Below are positions 1-5,176 of a stretch of DNA of 5,176 nucleotides, piece by piece. This stretch comes from Acidobacteriota bacterium. Its GTDB lineage: Bacteria; Acidobacteriota; Terriglobia; UBA7540. The stretch covers positions 1 through 5,176 of the forward strand of contig JAJYJL010000733.1 of the NCBI GenBank assembly GCA_021789565.1, written 5' to 3'. A program made the position numbers and the translations under genes. Numbering within the stretch: position 1 is the first letter of the stretch; each line of letters begins with the position of its first letter. The notes under the pieces were generated by a model, which saw only the letters and a list, made by a program, of their open reading frames with translations, was not told where the DNA came from and did not search any database.

Positions 1-1624
1 GCCTGCCGCGCATCATGTCCACATCATCGGAAATCTCCGCCACGTTGTCTTTGAACAGTGCGTCGGCGCAGGTCCCGCAACCGATACCGAAATAGCCCGA
101 GATTGAAAGATCGATGGCGTTGGGGGTGGCCTGGAAGAGCTTCGCGCCAAAATCCGCCAGGTTCTTCATATCAGTTGCTCCGCCGCGCGTAATGGCAAGC
201 CGTGTCCATGCCAGATGCAGGGAATTGAGAGTGTTGGGAGTGATCGAATAAGTGTCGCCCACAGCGACTGCCTGTGCACGGTCGAGGACGCCACGCTGGG
301 TTGTCAACAGGAAGTTTCCCCCAAATGAGGCCGGGCTCTTGTAATCCGAAAAGAAGTACCGCCCAAAGATAGTGTTTCTCTCACTCTGGTTCCAGTCCAC
401 CCGCCCAATATACTGATTTTCACTCTGCGGTTCCGGAATCGCGTACGTGATTTGCCCGCAAGGATTGTTGGAAACAGGTACATCTTTGAGCAGGTTCAGG
501 GCCACCTGATTGTAGCGGGACGGATCAACGTAGTCATTGGCGAATGCTTGCCCGGTGGAGGGGTCAATGATGGCCCGCGCCGTCCCGGTGGACTGGCAGG
601 TGGCGGACTCAAGTGTGCTCCAATCTCCGCTCAGGACAGCCGCAGTCGGCACATAAGTAATCGATGAGGGCGGGGCCGTCCGGACTCGAGTGCCCTGGTA
701 ACCGAAAAAGAAGAACAGCTTGTCCTTCTTGATTGGCCCTCCGATCGTGCCACCAAACTGGTTCCTTTTCAGGGTATCCTGCGTTGCAGCAAAGAAATTT
801 CGGGCGTTGAGGTCACCATTGCGAAGAAACTCAAACGCGTCCCCGTGGAACTGATTCGTACCGGATTTTGTGACCACGTCGACCTGCGCGCCAGGGTGAA
901 GCCCATACTTTGCTGAAAGGCTGCTGGTCTGAACACTGAATTCCTGAATTGCGTCCGGGAAAGGAAAGGGAAGATTGATGTTCGAAAAGTTGTCCATGTG
1001 CGTGGCGCCGTCCAGACGATAACTCGTCGCATTGGACTGTCCGCCCGCAACCGAAATGTTATCGGAACTGAAATAGTTCTTGCTGGTCCTGATGTCGGTC
1101 AGGTTGGGGTTCAGTGTGTTTGTTGCTGCGCCTGCCAACATAATCAGGTCTGTCGCCTGTCGTCCATTCAACGGCAGATCAAGAATACGCCTGTCGTCCA
1201 TGACCTGGCCGACTGAAGTGGTCTGCGCTTGCAACATGTTGGCATTTGCCGTCACTTCGACCTGCTGTTTAACCTCGCCAACGTGCAGGGTGACATTAAT
1301 GGTAACGCTGCTGCTTACCTGAAGAACGATTCCGGACTGGATGTAGGCGTTGAACCCTGTTGCCTGTACCTCAAGCCGGTAGGGTCCAACCGGAAGGTCT
1401 GGAAGCGTGTAATTTCCATTCGTCCCACTGGTTGTCTTGCGGACCATTCCCGTGTTGGTCTGCGTGACCCTTACCGTCGCATTGGGTACGACTGCCCCGG
1501 ACGTATCGGAAACCAGACCTGAAATCTGCGTGCCCGCCTGCCCCTGGCTCCAGAGTCTTGGTGTTGATACTGTCAACAGAAGTCCAAATAACAGAAAGGT
1601 AGTCCAAATAACTTTCCTGGTCAT
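1..1624 (-). CDS. TonB-dependent outer-membrane receptor, Oar-like, N-terminal 541 codons (3' end beyond window)
   Basis: The reading frame starts at ATG 1624 and stays open to the window edge, giving 541 residues with no stop. Residues 1-26 look like a Sec signal peptide (MTRK, hydrophobic FLLFGLLLTV, likely cleavage near LWS/QGQ). Residues about 33-115 form a carboxypeptidase-regulatory-like beta-sandwich (ISGLVSDTSGAVVPNATV, then NGNYTLPDLPVGPYRLEV). A plug-like domain follows at about 135-260 (ILDLPLNGRQ, YRLDGATHMDNF, DVVTKSGTNQFHG), and the barrel begins at about 265 (RNQFGGTIGGPIKKDKLFFF, later IGRVDWNQ and GRYFFSDY). In this family the protein sits in the outer membrane and takes up large substrates using TonB energy; acidobacterial members usually run to about 1000-1200 residues, so roughly half is missing. 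No clear TonB box is visible. Cys343/Cys389 and Cys516/Cys519 could form disulfides. The substrate is unknown; the upstream exported isomerase-like gene hints at a carbohydrate. The family call is firm, specificity is not. Confidence 0.93.
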   Translation of the reverse strand, partial: MTRKVIWTTFLLFGLLLTVSTPRLWSQGQAGTQISGLVSDTSGAVVPNATVRVTQTNTGMVRKTTSGTNGNYTLPDLPVGPYRLEVQATGFNAYIQSGIVLQVSSSVTINVTLHVGEVKQQVEVTANANMLQAQTTSVGQVMDDRRILDLPLNGRQATDLIMLAGAATNTLNPNLTDIRTSKNYFSSDNISVAGGQSNATSYRLDGATHMDNFSNINLPFPFPDAIQEFSVQTSSLSAKYGLHPGAQVDVVTKSGTNQFHGDAFEFLRNGDLNARNFFAATQDTLKRNQFGGTIGGPIKKDKLFFFFGYQGTRVRTAPPSSITYVPTAAVLSGDWSTLESATCQSTGTARAIIDPSTGQAFANDYVDPSRYNQVALNLLKDVPVSNNPCGQITYAIPEPQSENQYIGRVDWNQSERNTIFGRYFFSDYKSPASFGGNFLLTTQRGVLDRAQAVAVGDTYSITPNTLNSLHLAWTRLAITRGGATDMKNLADFGAKLFQATPNAIDLSISGYFGIGCGTCADALFKDNVAEISDDVDMMRGR

Positions 1625-1632
1625 TGCAGCTT

Positions 1633-1638
1633 CTCCTT
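1633..1638 (-). promoter_or_regulatory. Ribosome binding site of the TonB-dependent receptor
   Basis: AAGGAG on the minus strand lies 8 nt before ATG 1624. This near-consensus Shine-Dalgarno fixes the start, and the residues that follow form a signal peptide, which agrees. No convincing -35/-10 pair was found in the 226-bp gap upstream: TATGAT and TATAAC hexamers occur but lack a matching -35. Confidence 0.75.
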
Positions 1639-1850
1639 TATCTATCCCTCAATTAACCCATGTGCCGCCGCTAAGCTGTGGCAACTTTCAAATGCAGTAC
1701 CCGGCTGCAGCAATCATACAAATATGTGTTCTAAAAACCTCTAGTTATACGAATTCACGAGCAACCCTTTAGTCGGAAGAGCTCTCCGAATGGCCGTGCA
1801 ACTGACTTTATCTATTTCTTGCTTGCTTGCTGCCGTTTGCCCCTGCCGGC

Positions 1851-2795
1851 TCAGGAAAGATAGTGTAAAGTTTCTTTCACCAGCCTTTGCGTGCCCTCAA
1901 ACGGGTCGCCCGCTCGAGTTTCCCATTCCATCGAGAAATATCCCCGGTATCGGCTGGCCTTCGCAATGGCGAACGCCTTCGTGAGGTCAATCCTGTAGAC
2001 AGTCCCTTTTTCGGAAATAACTTCGTCCTTGACGTGAACCATATTAAAAACATGCTTGAACATGGCTGCAACACCACGGTAATTGTATGCAGGCTCACCT
2101 TTCAGCATCGTGTTGCCGAAATCCGGCAGCGCGCGCAGATAAGGATTGCCAGCCTTTTCGATGATTTTGACTATGAGGAAAGGATCTTCGGTATCGAGAC
2201 TGTCGTTCTCGAGGTTGACCACAATGTTCTTGCTCGCTCCGTAATCCGCGAGCTTGCCCAAACTCTGGGCCGCCGGTTCAACGCCAGGCTTGACGCCTCG
2301 CGATCTCCCCAGGTGCTGGCGTACGCTGGGAGAACCCAGAGCGACTGCGATGTCGATCCATCGTTTACTGCTTTCGACGGAAGCCTTTCGTACAGATGCG
2401 TCCGGATCGTAGAACTTGCCGGCGCCCAACCCCAGATCAACAAAATGTGAGCCGACATTTTCCATATCCTTCCGAAGGGTTTCGATGTAACGCGGCTCGG
2501 TCGAGGGGAAGTGGGCGCTGAGAGGATTGATATTGTGGATGTTGAACTTTTCGATCGCCATTTTGGCAAAGCCTAGGATGTCCATTCCTGGCTTGCTCCG
2601 GTCACGATTCGAGTTGCCGGTTGCTTCCATATAAGCACGAAATGGCCAGGAGGTTAACGCCAGGCGATCGGTAGCCTGTGTTGGAAATTCCATCTTGGGC
2701 TCGCGTGCGTACGCAACTGAACCCAGGTTCTGGTAAAGGGCGCCCAGCCCTAAGGCAGCACTACCTTTCAGGAGGTCACGACGTGAGAAGTTCAT
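1851..2795 (-). CDS. Tat-exported sugar phosphate isomerase/epimerase-like TIM-barrel protein
   Basis: The product is 314 residues. The N-terminus is a twin-arginine signal: SRRDLLK at residues 4-10, an Ala/Gly/Leu-rich core, and an AYA cleavage site at 28-30, so the mature protein is probably periplasmic and folded before export. The rest resembles the xylose isomerase-like TIM-barrel (AP endonuclease 2) family, whose members bind a divalent metal and isomerise, epimerise or otherwise act on sugars and polyols. Candidate metal ligands appear in the expected order: Glu196 (NLEN), Asp225 (LPDFGN), His254 (VHVKDE) and Glu290 (SMEWE). The start is ATG 2795, because it places the RR motif correctly. 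A TTG at 2825 in the same frame has no Shine-Dalgarno. GGGAG precedes ATG 2795, but only 2 nt away, so initiation may be weak. It lies 226 bp upstream of the receptor on the same strand. The actual substrate cannot be read from the sequence; 3-keto-glycoside or inositol chemistry is possible by analogy only. Confidence 0.88.
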   Translation of the reverse strand: MNFSRRDLLKGSAALGLGALYQNLGSVAYAREPKMEFPTQATDRLALTSWPFRAYMEATGNSNRDRSKPGMDILGFAKMAIEKFNIHNINPLSAHFPSTEPRYIETLRKDMENVGSHFVDLGLGAGKFYDPDASVRKASVESSKRWIDIAVALGSPSVRQHLGRSRGVKPGVEPAAQSLGKLADYGASKNIVVNLENDSLDTEDPFLIVKIIEKAGNPYLRALPDFGNTMLKGEPAYNYRGVAAMFKHVFNMVHVKDEVISEKGTVYRIDLTKAFAIAKASRYRGYFSMEWETRAGDPFEGTQRLVKETLHYLS

Positions 2796-2952
2796 AGCTC
2801 CCAAATTCTTGGGGTCGCATCCCAACTAAGAAAAGAGGATGGTCTCCCCCAGTTCGAATGTTAACCACACGAACAAGGCATACCGAGCCCCGACATAGAA
2901 CATCCCGACGCAGAAAACCACCAATAAAAGCAAACTGAAAGCTAGGGTTCTC

Positions 2953-2980
2953 AATATGGCACAAATTTACAGAATGTCAA
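2953..2980 (-). promoter_or_regulatory. Candidate sigma-70 promoter for the Tat-exported isomerase-like gene
   Basis: On the minus strand, a perfect -35 TTGACA (2980-2975) is followed by a 16-bp spacer and CATATT (2958-2953, 4 of 6 matches to the -10). Transcription would start near 2946, leaving a leader of about 150 nt before ATG 2795. The upstream DNA is AT-rich, as expected for an UP-like region. The weak -10 and one-short spacer suggest an activated or regulated promoter. One arm of a 10-bp inverted repeat lies inside the spacer and reaches 2 bp from the -35. Confidence 0.4.
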
Positions 2981-3009
2981 GGCGAAAAGGCATTAATTAC
3001 TGTAAATTT
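2963..3009. repeat. Perfect 10-bp inverted repeat, possible operator pair
   Basis: AAATTTACAG at 2963-2972 and its exact reverse complement CTGTAAATTT at 3000-3009 are separated by 27 bp. The left arm lies inside the spacer of the candidate minus-strand promoter at 2953-2980 and the right arm lies upstream of its -35. This layout suits a regulator binding two sites, though the AT-rich sequence makes chance matches easier. A hairpin terminator is unlikely because the arms are AT-rich and widely spaced. Confidence 0.4.
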
Positions 3010-3315
3010 TCAATAGATTTTCTAAAAATCACCGCCCTCTCTCCAATACGCCCTTCCTCTGTTGTAATTTCATCATGAGGCCGAGACAGAATTCAGGTTA
3101 GACGGCATAATGGTTTATTTGTACTCGTTGTTTCCGACCGGATGCGTGGTTACTCGTCATTGCGGGGAGTGCACGTCTGGGGATGAGCGCAACCCCTGCG
3201 GATTTGCCTGGCAATTCAGATCGACAAGATTGCTCTTTCATATGTAAGTTAAGCGTTACCACCATTGCAGTCAGATCAACACCGGGAGCGGCTGAGTTAA
3301 TGGCGTGTTGCAACC

Positions 3316-3343
3316 TTGAAGCGAATAGTACAAATAAAATAAT
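3316..3343 (+). promoter_or_regulatory. Candidate sigma-70 promoter for the DedA-like gene
   Basis: TTGAAG (3316-3321, 4 of 6 matches to the -35) is followed by a 16-bp spacer and AATAAT (3338-3343, 5 of 6 matches to the -10). Transcription would start near 3350, about 20 nt before the GTG start and just upstream of the ribosome binding site. The AT-rich run CAAATAAAATAATA stands out from its surroundings. The match is moderate. Confidence 0.38.
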
Positions 3344-3356
3344 ACCCCCGGCGACT

Positions 3357-3361
3357 GAGGA
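3357..3361 (+). promoter_or_regulatory. Ribosome binding site supporting the GTG start of the DedA-like gene
   Basis: GAGGA sits 8 nt before GTG 3370. It favours this GTG over the next in-frame ATG, at codon 36 (3475), which would remove the first membrane segment and the conserved-looking IIDS motif. Confidence 0.65.
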
Positions 3362-3369
3362 CAAACTGC

Positions 3370-3999
3370 GTGAAATTTCTCCATGCCCTGGCCAATAAAC
3401 TTGAACACTCACTGCTTTTGTATGGAGGCTGGGGGCTTGTCGGTATAGCTATCATTGACTCTGCCGGTCTTTCGATGCCGGGAGTGAAGGACTTTCTTCT
3501 CATTTATCTCTCGAGCCGCGACCCGGGCAGGGCCTGGATTTATGCCTCCGGCTGCGTGCTTGGGACTGTTATGGGATCATTCTTTATTTACTTCCTTGGG
3601 CGGACCGGTGCCCGTTTCTTCAAGCGGAAGCCATCGGACCAGGAAATGGGCCGGGCTAAGAAATGGCTGGCTAAGAATGATTTTCTGACGGTCCTTGTTG
3701 CGTCGCTGTTGCCTCCTCCCTTGCCTCTCAAGCCAATTTTGCTGGGATCGGGAGCGCTGCGGATCAGCCCGTTACGGTTTGTCTGCGCATTAATGGTTGG
3801 CGGTGTGCTCCGCTTTGGCGCAGAGGCCTGGATTGGCGTCCGCTACGGCATGGGTGGGGAGGAGTTCCTCAAAAGGAATGTTGTTTGGATTTCTCTGGGC
3901 TTTGTTGCAATCGTAGTGGTTTCAGCCCTCATTTACCACTGGTGGAAGGGACCAGGCGACAATACCGGGCAAACGTCAACTACCTCGCCGGCATCCTAG
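3370..3999 (+). CDS. DedA/VTT-domain (SNARE-associated family) inner-membrane protein, YqaA-like variant
   Basis: The product is 209 residues from a GTG start, close to the usual 190-220 of DedA-type proteins. Predicted membrane or re-entrant segments lie at about 13-35, 56-77, 105-128, 135-158 and 171-191, followed by a short polar Ser/Thr-rich tail. Family-like features are a membrane-embedded acidic residue (Asp30 in IAIIDS), MPG then Lys40-Asp41 before FLLIYL (compare the PGD motif of DedA), a glycine-rich second helix ending YFLGRTGARFF, and LLPPPLPLKP at 113-122 followed by LLGSGAL. DedA proteins are thought to act as lipid flippases or proton-coupled transporters in the cytoplasmic membrane; some recycle undecaprenyl phosphate. 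Here the arginines of the canonical RFxPxxR motif appear replaced, leaving Lys121, so this is not a standard DedA and its cargo is unclear. It is convergent with the next gene, with 8 bp between stop codons. Confidence 0.82.
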   Translation: MKFLHALANKLEHSLLLYGGWGLVGIAIIDSAGLSMPGVKDFLLIYLSSRDPGRAWIYASGCVLGTVMGSFFIYFLGRTGARFFKRKPSDQEMGRAKKWLAKNDFLTVLVASLLPPPLPLKPILLGSGALRISPLRFVCALMVGGVLRFGAEAWIGVRYGMGGEEFLKRNVVWISLGFVAIVVVSALIYHWWKGPGDNTGQTSTTSPAS

Positions 4000-4007
4000 T
4001 TCCGCCC

Positions 4008-5027
4008 TCAGGAATGATTGTCGCGGAACCTTCCTGTAAAGCTGAATTCCTGAGATCGAACGCGCAACTCCGGGTCGAGCAGTATTCTGATGGCAAAGCC
4101 CCCTCGCTGCATCCTTGCGGGCTGAAAACGAAGATCCTGGACAATAACCGCGACCCCGTTTTCATTGGGAATAATTTCCGCCCAGGGAAACCTGGCGAAG
4201 TCCATGAAGACCCTTGCCGTGCGTGTTGCGAGTGCAGCTTCAAAGGCCGGCGACGGCTCTGGCTTGTGGAAAACCCGCGCGTCTTTTGCGTCAACCCCCT
4301 CGCTGAGCACGTCTACCGGAAGGACGTAAAAAGCCTGCGAGGTTTCAACGACCCCGGTCCAGTCAAAGGGATTTGTAAAGCCCGGGAACGCGCCGGCTCG
4401 CTGCGAGTTTGCTTCATGATAGCTGATGGCTTCGAGCATATTCAGGGCCCGGCGATGGCTGATGTCACGCAAGCCCCAGAGTATGACGACAGCACAAAGA
4501 GACAAGACCGCGCCGGTCTTAAAGCCGGTCTTGCGCGCTCCTACCTCCTCGCTTATCAGTCGGAACAGCGCGGGAATGACAAGCCCTGCGATCAGGGCCA
4601 TCCAGATCAAGGGATCGATGATGGGCTCAATACCCCACGCGTACCAGTGGCCGCTGAAGGGAAGAAATGGGCGGACTCCGTAGGAGTTCGTGAAATCAAG
4701 CAGCAGGTGACTTGCTGTCGCAACCCAGCAGGCCAGCAGGAGCCAGGGGGCATTTAACTGCGGCCCTGATTTCCTGGGGCCAAGTTTTTTTCCTGCAAGA
4801 TAGACTGTTGTCGCCAGCACGCCTGCCAGTACCGTCACGCCGATAATAGAATGCGTGATGCCCCGGTGATACTCCAGATATTCAACATTTCCGCCGAACC
4901 TGCTTACCAGGTCGATGTCGGGAAGATTCGCTCCGATGACGATGGCGAGCGTGGCGTACCGTGTCTTGCGATTGAAGCCTGCCTGGCTGATGGCAAATCC
5001 GGTAAGGGTGTGGGTAATGTTGTCCAT
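4008..5027 (-). CDS. YdjM/YfhP-type membrane-bound metal-dependent hydrolase (LexA-binding inner-membrane hydrolase family)
   Basis: The product is 339 residues. The N-terminal half matches the YdjM/YbcI/YfhP family: MDNITHTLTG opens with His6, then NLPDIDL (Asp37, Asp39), HRGITHS (His54, His59) and SHLLLDFTNSYG (His107, Asp111), followed by GHWYAWG. These His/Asp residues are likely metal ligands, and the fold resembles other membrane-bound metal hydrolases. Membrane segments lie at about 24-36, 60-79, 93-111, 137-157 and 171-187. Residues about 190-339 form a soluble C-terminal domain with alternating hydrophobic beta-like stretches (QAFYVLPVDV, GVAVIVQDLRF, FAIRILLD). The length is close to that of Bacillus YfhP, so the tail is not an obvious fusion. 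The substrate is unknown; a link to LexA is only a family label. The start at ATG 5027 is set by the MDNITH signature; the Shine-Dalgarno is weak. The gene has its own candidate promoter and appears monocistronic here. Confidence 0.9.
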   Translation of the reverse strand: MDNITHTLTGFAISQAGFNRKTRYATLAIVIGANLPDIDLVSRFGGNVEYLEYHRGITHSIIGVTVLAGVLATTVYLAGKKLGPRKSGPQLNAPWLLLACWVATASHLLLDFTNSYGVRPFLPFSGHWYAWGIEPIIDPLIWMALIAGLVIPALFRLISEEVGARKTGFKTGAVLSLCAVVILWGLRDISHRRALNMLEAISYHEANSQRAGAFPGFTNPFDWTGVVETSQAFYVLPVDVLSEGVDAKDARVFHKPEPSPAFEAALATRTARVFMDFARFPWAEIIPNENGVAVIVQDLRFQPARMQRGGFAIRILLDPELRVRSQEFSFTGRFRDNHS

Positions 5028-5053
5028 TTAAATCGCCCACTGCGCAGGTGCGG

Positions 5054-5083
5054 AGTGTAGGATTTCTTCCTCGTTCCTGTCAA
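5054..5083 (-). promoter_or_regulatory. Candidate sigma-70 promoter for the YdjM/YfhP-like gene
   Basis: On the minus strand, perfect TTGACA (5083-5078), an 18-bp spacer and TACACT (5059-5054, 4 of 6 matches) end 26 bp before ATG 5027. The predicted start near 5047 gives a leader of about 20 nt. The position and -35 match make this the best promoter candidate in the window. With it, the gene need not be co-transcribed with anything upstream. Confidence 0.5.
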
Positions 5084-5176
5084 GTTGAGTCTGCCGCTTG
5101 CCCGACCTCACCCTGTCGAACCGGAGAAGGATTCTGGAGCCAAAAGCGTCAACGCGTCCGGGACAGCTTCAAAAGT
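5084..5176. other. Right-edge sequence, possibly the 3' end of an upstream minus-strand gene
   Basis: On the minus strand one frame is open from the window edge for 22 codons (reading TFEAVPDALTLLAPESFSGS then TG) and stops at TGA 5110-5108; the other two minus frames hit stops at once. This could be the C-terminus of a gene that continues outside the window. The stretch is too short to be significant, and plus-strand frames are also open, so no gene is called. Confidence 0.15.

Larger units (their letters stand above)
2796..3369. other. 574-bp divergent intergenic region without a convincing gene
   Basis: This gap separates the divergently oriented isomerase-like gene (minus) and the DedA-like gene (plus). 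It contains an AT-rich core at about 2960-3035, the inverted repeat at 2963-3009, and a candidate promoter facing each gene. Open frames inside it (plus 3183-3398, minus 3098-3412, minus 2776-2964) show no family resemblance or ribosome binding site and overlap the flanking genes. A 45-codon frame at 3110-3247 has four cysteines but no Shine-Dalgarno. The part from about 3010 to 3310 holds nothing else I can identify; decayed coding sequence or a small RNA cannot be excluded. Confidence 0.6.

Noticed and set aside
1773..1789. Hairpin TCGGA/TCCGA with a 7-nt loop as a terminator of the isomerase-like gene
   Set aside because: The stem is only 5 bp and no U-tract follows on either strand.
1801..1832. 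CTTG tandem repeat near the 3' side of the isomerase-like gene
   Set aside because: About three 4-nt units; too short to call a microsatellite or phase-variable tract, and it lies outside coding sequence.
1887..2450. Plus-strand open frame of 187 codons
   Set aside because: Antisense shadow of the isomerase-like gene, whose Tat signal and metal-ligand motifs are on the minus strand.
2796..2825. Upstream TTG start for the isomerase-like gene, adding 10 residues
   Set aside because: No Shine-Dalgarno before TTG 2825, and the extension would bury the Tat RR motif behind an unusual N-terminus.
2776..2964. Minus-strand frame of 62 codons as a possible leader peptide
   Set aside because: It starts at a GTG inside the -10/-35 spacer region of the candidate promoter, so it would begin upstream of the predicted transcript, and it overlaps the isomerase-like start in another frame.
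3098..3412. Minus-strand frame of 104 codons with a hydrophobic stretch (IILFVLFA)
   Set aside because: It starts from GTG inside the DedA-like coding region, lacks a clear ribosome binding site, and the rest of the product looks like chance translation.
3885..4757. Plus-strand open frame of 290 codons
   Set aside because: It lies almost wholly antisense to the well-supported YdjM/YfhP-like gene and overlaps the end of the DedA-like gene. Its product is polar and low in family-like motifs.

Overview
The window reads like a chromosomal stretch from an environmental bacterium, most likely Acidobacteriota. The main reason is the gene at the left edge, an Oar-like TonB-dependent outer-membrane receptor with an N-terminal carboxypeptidase-regulatory-like domain. 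Its motifs (RNQFGGTIGGPIKKDKLFFF, IGRVDWNQ, DVVTKSGTNQFHG) are typical of the greatly expanded acidobacterial receptor family. A Tat-exported sugar-isomerase-like TIM barrel next to it fits the same lifestyle. The phylum is an inference from protein style; no marker gene is present.

Layout: 1-1624 (minus) is the N-terminal 541 codons of the TonB-dependent receptor, cut by the window edge. A 226-bp gap follows. 1851-2795 (minus) is a Tat-signal sugar phosphate isomerase/epimerase-like protein. 2796-3369 is a 574-bp gap with no convincing gene; it holds two outward-facing candidate promoters and a perfect 10-bp inverted repeat across the minus-strand promoter. 3370-3999 (plus) is a small DedA/VTT-type membrane protein. 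4008-5027 (minus) is a YdjM/YfhP-type membrane metal-dependent hydrolase, convergent with the DedA-like gene and separated from it by only 8 bp. 5028-5176 carries a good candidate promoter for the hydrolase and possibly the tail of another minus-strand gene.

How they may work together: the receptor and the exported isomerase-like protein lie on the same strand in the order isomerase then receptor. They could form a small carbohydrate or glycoside uptake and processing unit, with import across the outer membrane and TIM-barrel chemistry in the periplasm, but substrate and co-transcription are not shown by the sequence. The DedA-like protein and the YdjM/YfhP-like protein are both inner-membrane proteins of envelope or housekeeping type and have no obvious link to the first pair. 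I see no RNA gene, CRISPR array, insertion sequence, prophage or defence system. The window is largely ordinary, and the findings are modest.
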